Positions 25,971 through 39,426 of a stretch of DNA of 64,000 nucleotides are shown here, in pieces; positions within the stretch are counted from its first letter, which is position 1; each line of letters starts with the position of its first letter. The position numbers and the translations under genes were made by a program. The stretch comes from Batillaria attramentaria. Lineage: Eukaryota > Mollusca > Gastropoda > Batillariidae. Under the pieces are notes generated by a model, which was not told the origin of the DNA, searched no databases, and was given only the letters and a program-made list of their open reading frames with translations. Location of the stretch: contig JACVVK020000395.1 in the NCBI GenBank assembly GCA_018292915.2, forward strand, positions 1 through 64,000, read 5' to 3'.

Positions 25971-28900
25971 TGAACATTTTTCAAATGGCTGATCAGTGCG
26001 GTATCAAACGCGAAAAATTTATTTGGTGGCTTTCAGCCGGCATGAAACGGCCATAGTAGTGTAGGGGAACCCATGCTGAATGTCATGGTATAGAACACAA
26101 GATGGTGCCAGTCGTCAGAAGTATGTAGGAAGAGGTTAGAAGTTGGTAGTCGGCAAATACATAGACTGACTGCCGGGTGCACAACGGCGGGGATAATTAT
26201 GGGTAGGATCGGGGGGGGGGGGGGATTTTAGGATAACTGGTCGTAGAGCCGTTTAGTCATCTAGTGATGCACAACGAGAATTGACTGCTGAATCTAATGG
26301 CATATAACATCAGTAAAGTGTAGCCGTCGGAGTAGTGGAAAATAAGGTTTAAAGGAACAGATACTGGATTCATTGTAATAGCTGATCAATGCGGTAGCAA
26401 ACGGGAGAATTTGTCTGATGGCTTTCAGCCGGTATGAAACGGTAATAGTAGTGTAGAGAAATGCAAGCTAAATGTCATGATGTGGTGTCAGCCGTCAGAG
26501 GTACTTAGATAGAGGTTAGTTTTATTTATTTTTTTTTTTTTTTAGGTGAGTACATAATCTCTCTTTCTCTCTCTCTCCCTCTCTCTCTCTCACTTTCCAG
26601 GGATGTCGTTTGGGGACGGATCTCGGCTAAAAGCCGAATTTGTTTTTTGTTTGTAAAAAGCCGATAATCTGTCTGTCATGTCGGCTGGCCGAGCCGAAGT
26701 TTTCACGAGTGAATCGGCTTGATTATGTCCGTTTCTGTGAGATTCCTGTGCTGGCTGGACCAATTTCCAAGGGACAGGCGTTAGTAGGACACGTGCCTAT
26801 GTTTCACATGATGTCCTTACTAAACTTTTTGTTTTCTCATTTGAACACGACTACCGCAGACGCATATTCTGTCTAATCATTTCAGTTGAGCTCTTCCTCG
26901 AACGTCCTCACACCATTTGGACCGACCGGACTCGGCGTTCAGCAACGGGGAACAGTTTTGTTCCGCAAAACACCGTGCGATACTCTAGTGCAATCAAGAT
27001 CGTATCAGCAAACCCGTTGGCGCGCGAGGGGGGGGGGGGGGATAAAATCAGCAAAAAAAGCACGTGCACATTCGTCAGTTTTTTTGGAAACTTGAATGGG
27101 ACATGGGCTGTACATAAACGAAGGGCTCGGCATAAAGTGAATGTTGATGCATGGGTCGTGACGTGTTGCGAGAAGTATCGTCCTTTTCAGAGTAGAATTT
27201 TCTTTTGAACCATGGCGACTCCTAAGCCTTCTTTTCTTCAAAGCGGCCATGTGACCTTCTCGTGTGCAAAAGGCACTAATTGGACTTATTATCGTCTGCT
27301 TTCAGGGTGGCCGAATGGTAGAGCGTTGGACTTCTAATGCTCGGGTCGTGAATTCGTATCCCGGCTGGGACCAAATATTTGTGCTGATTTTTATCGTTGC
27401 TCCGTCTTTGATATAACCAGTATGTGGTGGAAAGGGACGTTAAACCCCCAACCCCCCACACCCCACCCACTCGTCTGCTTCAGATACCACTTGTGGAGTG
27501 TGGATTTTACGACACACAGATAAAATTATATGTGTGGCCGCTCATTGCTGGGGTCTTAAGAGAGAGAGAGACGCTTTGGCCCTTGCCCTGGAAAATAAGG
27601 TTTAAAGGAACAGGTACTGGGTTCCGTGAAAGAATAATAATAATAATAACGAGTATTGTATAGGCGCTTTACCCAATTTCGTGAATTGGCTCAAAGCACC
27701 GTGAACTGAACCCACCACGCACGCTCACGTGAACCACACGCATTCTCTCACACATTGGACGTAAACACATTACAATCACGTTGTGCGAAGGGACAGTCAG
27801 CTATTTAAATTTCGGAATTTAGAAATGCATTTATTTTTCAAATTTGGTTGGCTGAACCTATCCAAATTTGGTGGGCTGAACATTTTTCAAATGGCTGATC
27901 AGTGCGGTATCAAACGCGAAAAATTTATTTGGTGGCTTTCAGCCGGCATGAAACGGCCATAGTAGTGTAGGGGAACCCATGCTGAATGTCATGGTATAGG
28001 ACACAAGATGGTGCCAGTCGTCAGAAGTATGTAGGAAGAGGTTAGAAGTTGGTAGTCGGCAAATACATAGACTGACTGCGGGTGCACAACGGCGGGGATA
28101 ATTATGGGTAGGATCGGGGGGGGGGGGGGGGGGGGGATTTTAGGATAACTGGTCGTAGAGCCGTTTAGTCATCTAGTGATGCACAACGAGAATTGACTGC
28201 TGAATCTAATGGCATATAACATCAGTATAGTGTAGCCGTCGGAGTAGTGGAAAATAAGGTTTAAAGGAACAGATACTGGATTCATTGTAATAGCTGATCA
28301 ATGCGGTAGCAAAACGGGAGAATTTGTCTGATGGCTTTCAGCCGGTATGAAACGGTAATAGTAGTGTAGAGAAATGCAAGCTAAATGTCATGATGTGGTG
28401 TCAGCCGTCAGAGGTACTTAGATAGAGGTTAGTTTTGTTTTTTTTGTGAGTACATAATCTCTCTCTCCCTCTCTCTCTCTCACTCTCCAGGGATGTCGTT
28501 TGCGGACGGATCTCGGCTAAAAGCCGAATGTTTTGTTTGTTTGTAAAAAGCCGATAATCTGTCTGTCATGTCGGCTGGCCGAGCCGAAGTTTTCACGAGT
28601 GAATCGGCTCGATTATGTCCGTTTCTGTGAGATTCCTGTGCTGGCTGGACCAATTTCCAAGGGACAGTCACACTCACAGTCCCACTTTTTCTTGGATTTG
28701 TGCTGAATGTTTGGTAGACAGCATTCTAAAGTTCAGGGAAATAAAGTTTGTTCAATTTTGTTATTTTACTCCAAAGACTTGTTTTATTGCGAAGATATAT
28801 GTCTACAGAACATCTTTAATTCATGGAGGTGGAGGGAGCACGTAACAGCAGGGAATCTAGTCGAAAAACCTGTGAAACTGCTTCGGCAGAGAGAGCCGAA

Positions 28901-29333
28901 ACTTTCTGTAAAAAGCCGAAACTTTCATGGCTGTTTTGGCTAAATCGCCGAACAAAAAAACTCCTGGCAACACCACTCTCTCTCTCTCTCTCTTCTGTTG
29001 TGTAAATTTATCAGATTTTAGGAGTAATTTTGTCTGCTTACTGATACTTCCTTAACTGTGTCTAGTGTAGACCATAGGAAATTTTTATCTTTTTTATTTT
29101 TTTTTATTTATTTCTTGTTTTTGGGGGTTCTTTATTTGTTTTTATCTTTTTATATGTATACATGTATTTATCTTTTTGTCAACCTACACACACTCCCCCC
29201 CCCACCCCTTCCCCACCCCCCCCCCCCCCCCCCCCCGCTCTCTCGCTAGTATTGATTAATGAGATTTTAGGATTAATTTAGTCTGCCATTGCAATACCGT
29301 TACACTGTGTTTGTTTCACCCTGAGCGTTACTA

Positions 29334-29758
29334 CAGCCTTCACAAAAAGTTAAGGACCACTTGCAAATATCATTCAACTTTTGTCATGGTGGCATGCTGG
29401 TGTAGTGCTGAACATCGCTGAAAACAGCAGCTTATGTAGGCAAACAAATGAGCACAGTTCATAACCAGGGATGCATTCTTTGACCTGCATCTCATTTTTT
29501 TCCGTGCAGAAAGCCCCAGGTATCACTCATTGAACACTGAACTCCGTCTAGTTTTTGCCGGAATTGCAGATTTTCAAACGCGCCAAGCATGTTGTGTGAC
29601 GCGCACGTGCCATCCACACAGTGGTCGCCATGTTCACTAATTACCCCTTAACCTTGCTACCGAATTTTACGGGAAAAATCTTATTCGTTTATTTTTTTCT
29701 GATTTATTGAAACTGTCACCCATTATGTTGACTGGTCCTTAACTTTTTGTGAAGACTG
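29334..29758. mobile_element. 425-bp mariner-like MITE flanked by TA
   Basis: The ends are CAGCCTTCACAAAAAGTTAA at left and its inverse with one change at right, with TA on both sides (29332-29333, 29759-29760). Terminal CAG and a TA duplication fit the Tc1/mariner group. No coding. Only its right part exists at 23450-23697, because the block A duplication starts inside the element. Confidence 0.87.
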
Positions 29759-32611
29759 TATAAGCTAAAGCTTATTTGTGCTCATTGAGTGTTAAGTGTT
29801 CCGTCCTGCAATAATTTTTTTTTTCACTGATAAAAAATGTGCGTGTACACGTTAACCAAAAAAGGATAAGCGGCTGACGGCACAGCTTGTACCTGACGCA
29901 TTATTGTTATTGTTATGAAATGCGCATTGTAAACATGCGAATGAATAAAAAGAAGTCGGAAAATGGTGAAGGATGGACGAAAGAAACCAACAAAAACAAA
30001 AATAAAAAAGGAAGAGAAGAATGGAAGGAAAAAAATCCTTCTTAAACGATTTAGGTATCATGGCGTACAAGCAGCTGCGACCGTTGAACAGCACGGACTA
30101 AACAAATATATATCTGAAACACCTTGGTGTCATGGTTTTTGGTAACTTAGGGTCGGGGGGGGGGGGGGGCAGGTGGGGCTGAGATGGTAACTGACAAGGA
30201 AGCAAACATTGTACACAAAACCTCACCTCGCATATGAGTTTTCTCCACTTTCTTGTTGTGTATCGCACTGTTTGTTTAATTATCCTTAAGTCGTTACTTT
30301 GATAGTTACGAATCTTTAACTTATTTACTTCAGTTAACTGTGTGGTGCGTGACAAATTTTAGGCTTCTTGTTAAACAACAAAAAAGTAAGGAGGTCTTTT
30401 CACTCTTTGTGGATTAATACTTCCGAGAATACTTCACACCTGCGCCGCTCGCAGTCATGTATCGCAGTGGTGTGAAATGTCCAATACCCCGCAGCAGACA
30501 CCCCGAAGACGGGACACGCTCGCGGCGCCAGGGTGGCGTGGAGCTGTCCCTGGTTACGCGTAGCAGACACCAGGGACATGTGAAGAAGTGTAAACGGCAC
30601 GCGCCAGCGGGCATATATTCACGTTGACCTTATTAGTTTTTAGCAAGAGGGCCCAGTGTATACACGTCACAACCCAGAAATGGATATTGGGTGCTCTCTC
30701 TCTCTCTCTCTTTTAATTAAAACAATGTACCCGGTTTAGCTCGATTATCAGCTAATCAGGAAAAGCGGTAACAAAGGTAAAGACTCCCTGACCCATTCCT
30801 ATCGGCACCAGTCTCGAAAGGTGTGAAGACTTGCCTTGGCCCTGAATAGCTGCGACACGCCATGGATCAATATAATAGCTAATCAGCAAACACCCGCATC
30901 TCACCCCTAAAGGCGTTAGTAGGACACGTGCCTATGTTTCACATGATGTCCTTACTAAACTTTTTGTTTTCTCATTTCAACACGACTACCGTAGACGCAT
31001 ATTCTGTCTAATCATTTCAGTTGAGCTCTTCTTCGAACGTCCTCACACCATTTGGACCGGCCGGACTCGGCGTTCAGCAACGGGGAGCAGTTTTGTTCCG
31101 CAAAACACCGTGCGATACTCTAGTGCAATCAAGATCGTATCAGCAAACCCGTTGGCGCGCGGGGGGGGGGGGGGGGGGATAAAATCAGCAAAAAAAGCAC
31201 GTGCACATTCGTCAGTTTTTTTGGAAACTTGAATGGGACATGGGCTGTACATAAACGAAGGGCTCGGCATAAAGTGAATGTTGATGTATGGGTCGTGACG
31301 TGTTGCGAGAAGTATCGTCCTTTTCAGAGTAGAATTTTCTTTTGAACCATGGCGGCTCCTAAGCCTTCTTTTCTTCAAAGCGGCTATGTGATCTTCTCGT
31401 GTGCATCACTAGATGACAAAAGGCACTAATTGGACTTATTATCGTCTGCTTTCGGGGTGGCCGAATGGTAGAGCGTTGGACTTCTAATGCTCGGGTCGTG
31501 AATTCGTATCCCGGCTGGGACCAAATATTTGTGCTGATTTTTCATCGTTGCTCCGTCTTTGATATAACCAGTATGTGGTGGAAAGGGACGTTAAACCCCC
31601 AACCCCCCACACCCCACCCACTCGTCTGCTTCAGATACCACTTGTGGAGTGTGGATTTTACGACACAGATAAAATTATATGTGTGGCCGCTCATTGCTGG
31701 GGTGTTAAGAGAGAGAGAGAGAGGCTTTGGCCCTTGCCCTGGAAAATAAGGTTAAAGGAACAGGTACTGGGTTCCGTGAAAGAATAATAATAATAATGAG
31801 TATTGTATAGGCGCTTTACCCAATTTCGTGAATTGGCTCAAAGCACCGTGAACTGAACCCACCACGCACGCTCACGTGAATCACACGCATTCTCTCACAC
31901 ATTGGACATAAACACATTACAATCACGTTGTGCGAAGGGACAGTCAGCTATTTAAATTTCGGAATTTAGAAATGCATTTATTTTTCAAATTTGGTTGGCT
32001 GAACCTATCCAAATTTGGTGGGCTGAACATTTTTCAAATGGCTGATCAGTGCGGTATCAAACGCGAAAAATTTATTTGGTGACTTTCAGCCGGCATGAAA
32101 CGGCCATAGTAGTGTAGGGGAACCCATGCTGAATGTCATGGTATAGAACACAAGATGGTGCCAGTCGTCAGAAGTATGTAGGAAGAGGTTAGAAGTTGGT
32201 AGTCGGCAAATACATAGACTGACTGCCGGGTGCACAACGGCGGGGATAATTATGGGTAGGATCGGGGGGGGGGGGGGGGGATTTTAGGATAACTGGTCGT
32301 AGAGCCGTTTAGTCATCTAGTGATGCACAACGAGAATTGACTGCTGAATCTAATGGCATATAACATCAGTATAGTGTAGCCGTCGGAGTAGTGGAAAATA
32401 AGGTTTAAAGGAACAGATACTGGATTCATTGTAATAGCTGATCAATGCGGTAGCAAACGGGAGAATTTGTCTGATGGCTTTCAGCCGGTATGAAACGGTA
32501 ATAGTAGTGTAGAGAAATGCAAGCTAAATGTCATGATGTGGTGTCAGCCGTCAGAGGTACTTAGATAGAGGTTAGTTTTTTTTTTGTTTTTTTTTTTTGG
32601 TGAGTACATAA

Positions 32612-32643
<32 letters not shown>

Positions 32644-34506
32644 TCTCTCTCTCACTTTCCAGGAATGTCGTTTGGGGACGGATCTCGGCTAAAAGCCGAA
32701 TTTGTTTTTTGTTTGTAAAAAGCCGATAATCTGTCTGTCATGTCGGCTGGCCGAGCCGAAGTTTTCACGAGTGAATCGGTTCGATTATGTCCGTTTCTGT
32801 GAGATTCCTGTGCTGGCTGGACCAATTTCCAAGGGACAGGCGTTAGTAGGACACGTGCCTATGTTTCACATGATGTCCTTACTAAACTTTTTGTTTTCTC
32901 ATTTGAACACGACTACCGCAGACGCATATTCTGTCTAATCATTTCAGTTGAGCTCTTCCTCGAACGTCCTCACACCATTTGGACCGACCGGACTCGGCGT
33001 TCAGCAACGGGGAACAGTTTTGTTCCGCAAAACACCGTGCGATACTCTAGTGCAATCAAGATCGTATCAGCAAACCCGTTGGCGCGCGAGGGGGGGGGGG
33101 GGGGGGATAAAATCAGCAAAAAAAAGCACGTGCACATTCGTCAGTTTTTTTGGAAACTTGAATGGGACATGGGCTGTACATAAACGAAGGGCTCGGCATA
33201 AAGTGAATGTTGATGTATGGGTCGTGACGTGTTGCGAGAAGTATCGTCCTTTTCAGAGTAGAATTTTCTTTTGAACCATGGCGACTCCTAAGCCTTCTTT
33301 TCTTCAAAGCGGCCATGTGACCTTCTCGTGTGCAAAAGGTACTAATTGGACTTATTATCGTCTGCTTTCAGGGTGGCCGAATGGTAGAGCGTTGGACTTC
33401 TAATGCTCGGGTCGTGAATTCGTATCCCGGCTGGGACCAAATATTTATGCTGATTTTTTATCGTTGCTCCGTCTTTGATATAACCAGTATGTGGTGGAAA
33501 GGGACGTTAAACCCCCAACCCCCCACACCCCACCCACTCGTCTGCTTCAGATACCACTTGTGGAGTGTGGATTTTACGACACACAGATAAAATTATATGT
33601 GTGGCCGCTCATTGCTGGGGTCTTAAGAGAGAGAGAGAGAGAGAGAGACGCTTTGGTTCTTGCCCTGGAAAATAAGGTTTAAAGGAACAGGTACTGGGTT
33701 CCGTGAAAGAATAATAATAATAATAATAATAATGAGTATTGTATAGGCGCTTTACCCAATTTCGTGAATTGGCTCAAAGCACCGTGAACTGAACCCACCA
33801 CGCACGCTCACGTGAACCACACGCATTCTCTCACACATTGGACGTAAACACATTACAATCACGTTGTGCGAAGGGAGCTATTTAAATTTCGGAATTTAGA
33901 AATGCATTTATTTTTCAAATTTGGTTGGCTGAACCTATCCAAATTTGGTGGGCTGAACATTTTTCAAATGGCTGATCAGTGCGGTATCAAAACGCGAAAA
34001 ATTTATTTGGTGGCTTTCAGCCGGCATGAAACGGCCATAGTAGTGTAGGGGAACCCATGCTGAATGTCATGGTATAGGACACAAGATGGTGCCAGTCGTC
34101 AGAAGTATGTAGGAAGAGGTTAAAAGTTGGTAGTCGGCAAATACATAGACTGACTGACTGCCGGGTGCACAACGGCGAGGATAATTATGGGGCGGATCGG
34201 GGGGGGGGGGGGGATTTTAGGATAACTGGTCGTAGAGCCGTTTAGTCATCTAGTGATGCACAACGAGAACTGACTGCTGAATCTAATGGCATATAACATC
34301 AGTATAGTGTAGCCGTCGGAGTAGTGGAAAATATGGTTTAAAGGAACAGATACTGGATTCATTGTAATAGCTGATCAATGCGGTAGCAAACGGGAGAATT
34401 TGTGTGATGGCTTTCAGCCGGTATGAAACGGTAATAGTAGTGTAGAGAAATGCAAGCTAAATGTCATGATGTGGTGTCAGCCGTCAGAGGTACTTAGATA
34501 GAGGTT
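29519..34506. repeat. segmental duplication, block A copy 2
   Basis: It has the same architecture as copy 1: leading part 29519-30911, then units 30912-32838 and 32839-34506. The second unit does not end at the unit boundary but continues into a third, more diverged ~390-bp sub-unit, suggesting that this side keeps the older layout. Confidence 0.93.
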
Positions 34507-34885
34507 AGAAGTTGGGAGTCGGCAAATACACAGACTGACTGCCGCGGGGATATTGATGAAGTCGGGATAAAAAGTATATCAGAGGAAAACGTGCCGTTCA
34601 GCCGCTTAGAGAATCTAATGGTATAGAAAATCAGTATAGTGTAGCCGTCGGAGTAGTGGAAAATAAGGTTTAACGGCACAGATACTGTATTCGGTGAAAT
34701 GGCTTCACTGCGGTAGCAAACGGGAGAATTTGCCTGATGACTTTCAGTCGGCATGAAACGGCCATAGTGGTGTAGGGGAATCCATTCTGAATGTCATGAT
34801 GTAAGACACAAGGTGGCATCAGGCGTCAGAGGTACGTAGAAAGAGGTTACAAGTTGGAGTCGCCAGTACATAGATTGACTGCCGG

Positions 34886-36084
34886 TGTAACAGGCCGGAG
34901 TATACCCCTGGCTACTTTATACCCTCGGGTATAAAGTAGCCTAGGCCGGTTCAACCCCCTGGGTATAGATCAGCCCAGGCCGGATTCACCCCCTCCTGCC
35001 CGGAATATACCCACCTGTGAGCAGAGTTTGCGTGTACAACACTTCATTGAACTCTGTTCACGGCCGTTTGCGTGTCAAGTACGGTTTTTTGTGTCATTTG
35101 TTCTCAACCTGTCAAGCCGAGATGAATGGTTGCCTATGCGAGCAGATTTTGAAATTTTATTCAACAGAAAAGAACGAAGACAAAAAGTATCCTCAATACA
35201 TCTACAACATCAAAAATGCTGCAGACACGAGAAAGAATGGAAGATGATGGCATTTGGGTTACTGCCGTTGAAATTCTCGCCACAGCAAACTTTCTTGCAT
35301 ACGGCATTTACATCTATGCCAAGCTGGGCACCAATATGCGCTGGATGCGATATCCCGCAACCTTTTCACTAAAGGAGACAAGCGAAGTTTGCTTCTACAT
35401 TGAAAACAGAAGTTACCACTTCAATGTTGTTTTGAGCGTTTGACATTCAAGTACTGTTATCATCACACCAAGAGAAACCCTGGCTGTTGTTAATTTGGGT
35501 TTTGTTCTATTTTAAAGTGCATTTGATATGTGACACTGAGGAACATCCACTTGGCTCTATGTTCTTTTCAGAATGAAGCGGTTTGATTTGTCTTATACGA
35601 TATAAGATATGAGATATAAGAGATACAAGCATTGCAAGTTTACAAAATTTCCCTCAGAGGCACCTTAAGAAACTCTCTCTCCCTTTATCTATCTATCTAT
35701 CTATCTATCTCAGTCTTTGGGTGTCTCAGGACAATTACAACACAGATTTAAGAAAGTAAAGTAACAGGAAGGAAAAACAGAAAACTATAGAACCGCTCAC
35801 GTGTGCCACACGCCGTCATTGAACATCGAGTGGCAAAACGCGTGCAACATTCAAGCAAAGACGTTTCTTATTCTCTCTCTGGTCGTCCGTGGTAGGGGGG
35901 TTAAAGTGGGCAGGAGAGGGTTAAACGGGCCTAGGCCAGAGTACACCCCGGGGTATAGTCTGGGCTAGGCCAGTTTATACGGGGGGATAGTCTGGGCTAG
36001 GCCTGTTGATACGGGGGTATAGTCTGGGCTAGGCCAGTTTATACGGGGGTATACTCCAGGTGGGGTATAATCTGGACTGCTACA
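34886..36084 (+). mobile_element. non-autonomous Ginger1-like DNA transposon, 1,199 bp, CCGG target duplication
   Basis: The ends are TGTAACAGGCCGGAGTATAC at left and the inverted form of TGTAGCAGTCCAGATTATAC at right. CCGG flanks both sides (34882-34885 and 36085-36088). The surrounding repeat sub-unit has single, unoccupied CCGG sites at the same place at 26173, 32226 and 34161. Subterminal copies of GGGCTAGGCC with TATAC lie at both ends (about 34910-35000 and 35930-36060). Inside is a broken OTU-like domain. Published descriptions of Ginger1 elements give CCGG/CCGT target duplications and a C-terminal OTU or Ulp1 protease domain, which fits; the integrase itself has been deleted here. Confidence 0.85.
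35017..35443 (+). pseudogene. OTU-like cysteine protease domain fragment, frameshifted
   Basis: Two overlapping frames make one OTU-like segment: first CEQILKFYSTEKNEDKKYPQ with YIYNIKNAADTR, then from about 35220 MEDDGIWVTAVEILATANFL, IYIYAKLGTNMRWMRYPATF and VCFYIENRSYHFNVVLSV before a stop. The pattern of a G-W/I-V-T-EI-A-A start, an I.IY strand and a late N..YHFNVVL with the catalytic-type His is typical of OTU domains. The N-terminal D-G-N-C loop with the catalytic Cys is not visible. A frame change near 35220-35240 shows it is not functional. Confidence 0.7.
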
Positions 36085-36619
36085 CCGGGTGCACGGCACG
36101 GCGGCGGAGAGAAAGATGGGTAGGATCGGGGAAAGTTTATCATCGGAATACGGGTCGTTGAGCCGCTAAGCCGTCTAGTGATGAACAACGTGGGAGGGGG
36201 GGGGGGGGGCGTTTCTTTTTTAAGGATAAAAAGATTACCTGTTTACTGAACGGAAAAATAGGAAAAAATAAAAGAATAATTGTATTCAGTCGATTTACAA
36301 GTTTCACAATTAAGTCTTGGAAAAAAGCAAACGAACTGTTTGGTTAGAAGAGAAATCCGCCATTAAATCATTTGGGACCTCAGTATATCCTAAAGGAGAG
36401 AGAGAGAGTTATGTCAATGATTTAATTAGAACCGGTAGTGGTACCAGTTATTAAATTTTATGTTCAACTAATGGTGTCTATCTGATTTCACGGTTAACTT
36501 AGGAGAACTGTTGAAAAATACAAAAAGACAGGGGACTGGCTTCGGTTTAACGTTCTTCTCTACCAGGTGAAATGGAACAAATGAACTGAAATGACAGAAA
36601 AACGACAACCCCTGTTAAA

Positions 36620-37330
36620 GTAGTTTGGCACCACCGAGAGATTTCACAGGTGAGTGCCAATTGGCAACGTGTACTGAGCCACGCGCGCAAGAGCGAGAGT
36701 TGTGATGTGAGCCGGGTGACACGATACAATGGTTTTGCTTGATCTGCACTCAACAAAAGAACTTTGCTTTGTGCAGCAGTCAGAGCGGACCTTAGTTGTG
36801 ACAGCACCGTGAGACCAGAGATGTATATCACTGGTGAGACTCTCATGGCTGAGTTGGAAGAATGAACGCTACCACAACGCTCCATAAAAAAGTCAAAATG
36901 TCAACAACAACAACAACAACTTGACAACATAAAAACCCCACCCAACTCTCTTTCCAAGAAACCCTCTTTCTCAGCCTCAGAAAAATCTAACCATCAAGAT
37001 CAACTTGTACTGAACAGCACGACGGCGGGAGTTGGCCTTACCGCCCCCCCCCCCCCCTCCTTTTTTTTTTCCTCTTTCAGTGGTCACAATGAAGAAAGTC
37101 ACTGTTTCAAAACCTGTATCAAGCAGCCTGAAGGTAGAGAGAGTGGGATAGAGACCCCCCCCCCCCCTCACCCCTGCAGTTTGATTAGTTTACAATCACC
37201 GAAAGATTTCACAGGTAAGTGTTAATTGCTATCTCGTACATGTACTGAGCCGTGCTAGGCCGGGGTAGCGATACTGCGCGAGTTGTGATGTGAGGCGACA
37301 CGGTCCATTGGTGCTGATTGATCTGCGCTC
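36620..37330. repeat. diverged duplication, about 570 bp apart
   Basis: ATTTCACAGGTGAGTG, GTACTGAGCC and GAGTTGTGATGTGAG at 36640-36740 recur at 37200-37320. A (C)n tract lies between. Frames crossing it show no family match. Confidence 0.7.
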
Positions 37331-38218
37331 AATGTTTGTGGATGGAAACAAAAACTTTTGTTAGGCGAATCCTGTCTTTCCTGTTACACAATATGTACCA
37401 AGTTCAACAACGGCAAACAGGTATCTACATCCTTGTCTGGCATACACCAACGTTGTGGAGAACTTTATCATTGAATGAGCTTAAATGTACTATTTCGATG
37501 TTTACCATGGAACAGTATCGCTTGTTAGTGCACCTGTATGCGCGAAATACTCTATCTTAGTGATTAGTAATGCAATAACGTGCAGTTTACACTTGCACTA
37601 GCAGTCGAAAATTCTGCTACTGAGTAGTATGTGTTTTGATCCATCCCCATAAGATGCGTCACGTGCATCCCACTGTTGGCTCTTCATCAAGCTTTGACAT
37701 GCTGGATTGTGCAGTTGTCCAAGTTGTGGGATGTTTGACACCTCAGTGTGACCTATGAGCACCAAATCTTAACATTAGGGCCTTTAACACTTGTGTCAAG
37801 ACAGACCGCTCTGAAAATGCCACAAGTTCGAAGTACACCTGATTTCTCTACTATCAAAAGCAGCACAAAGTTGGTCGGAATCCTTAAAATGAGCATCGCC
37901 CCATTTGGCTCACAGCCTTTGGAGATTTTGAGTGGCACCCAAACCCCTCTAGTCAATGCACATCTAGTTACATGCATTTGAATCTTGTATTTGGCTTTAT
38001 ATAGCACTTACAGCGTTAATTCTGACATTGTTATAAAGCAGTTCTATTACAAACAAAAACTATGTGACAGTGATCGCATGTTGCATTGGACTCTTTTGGC
38101 AACTGATAATGTTTCCAACCTGGTCAGGAATGAAAAGCTAGGGTTTAAGTTTACAAAAGTGTATTTGTAGTTTCATGGTATAAGTTCCCTGATTTAATCT
38201 GTAGTTTTATCGTCTACG

Positions 38219-38364
38219 TTCCCAGATTACATATGCTGTTTGTGTCTGACCTGATGTTCCCACAGCACATCTGTGGGCTGTGTCTGCTCGGTTCCCAGAT
38301 TACATCTGTTGTTTGTGTCTGAGCTGAGGTTCTCACAACACATCTGCAGGCTGTGTCCAGAATT
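38219..38364. repeat. 73-bp tandem duplication
   Basis: TTCCCAGATTACATMTG, TTTGTGTCTGA and CACAGCACATCTG occur twice, 73 bp apart. Confidence 0.85.
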
Positions 38365-38548
38365 CACCGCTCTGTATATCCTAAAGTATTCGACTTATAA
38401 GAACGTTCACTACATTAAAATGTGGCTAAAGCTAGCCTCTTTCAGGAAATATACGATTCTTTTGAAAAGACGCAAAAACAGAGATGTTCCGTCTAACCAC
38501 CAAAAATTTGGAGGCTGAAGGTTCTCACAGAGCATATAGCCCCCGAAT

Positions 38549-38958
<410 letters not shown>

Positions 38959-39426
38959 CCATCTCGATGAATGACAGGCCGCATGCACCCATTGCGATAT
39001 ATTTCATTCGCTGCCCACCGCAAAATAACTCATTACAGATGGGGCACAGCAGAAGTTGTTTCCGTCCAAAACTATTCATTTCTTATACCTGTCATAGTGC
39101 AGCATAGATAATTAAAACATATTCGGTGAAAACGTTTACACAGAGATGCGATGTCATCGCTTGCGACTGCGTACGTCGCACTGAGAGCAGTTTGTGCGTA
39201 CCGTACATCACTGAGTCAATACCGGTACGAAGTGGCATTCTACATCTCTTCTATGATCACAAATTAAAAATGCCACATTGACCCTGCATTCATATCGCCA
39301 AAACACGCTAATTAAGTATGCAGAATTGTTGTTCTCGACCACGGTATCGCTGCTATATAAACATTGCAGTGATCATGCAAGCGCTCTGCAGATTGCGTAG
39401 ATAAGAAATGCAAGTTTTAAGTAATT

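Larger units (their letters stand above)
24864..26776. repeat. ~1.9-kb tandem unit B, first copy (of four)
   Basis: It begins GGCGTTAGTAGGACACG and ends CAATTTCCAAGGGACA, directly followed by the next unit. Starts of the other copies: 26777, 30912 and 32839. The family 1 SINE at 25396-25562 and the family 3 fragment at about 25727-25970 sit at the same places in all four, so they were inserted before the unit was duplicated. Confidence 0.92.
23450..28667. repeat. segmental duplication, block A copy 1
   Basis: This ~5.2-kb block matches 29519-34506, about 6.07 kb away, almost base for base by eye, apart from poly-G/T length changes. It has a leading part (23450-24863) and two tandem ~1.9-kb units (24864-26776, 26777-28667). 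Each unit carries a family 1 SINE with target duplication TCGTCTGCTT, a family 3 SINE fragment, poly-G runs and ~390-bp sub-units. No gene was recognised. Confidence 0.93.
34507..36195. repeat. third ~390-bp sub-unit, split by the Ginger1 element
   Basis: 34507-34885 continues the sub-unit (GTAGCCGTCGGAGTAGTGGA, CGGTAGCAAACGGGAGAATT), and 36085-36195 holds its remainder (GGGTGCACGGCACGGCGGCG, GTCGTTGAGCCGCTAAGCCG). It is more diverged than the sub-units inside the B copies. Confidence 0.85.

Noticed and set aside
36547..36885. 112-residue minus-strand frame
   Set aside because: It crosses a diverged duplicated repeat and is not kept in the second copy at 37.2 kb.
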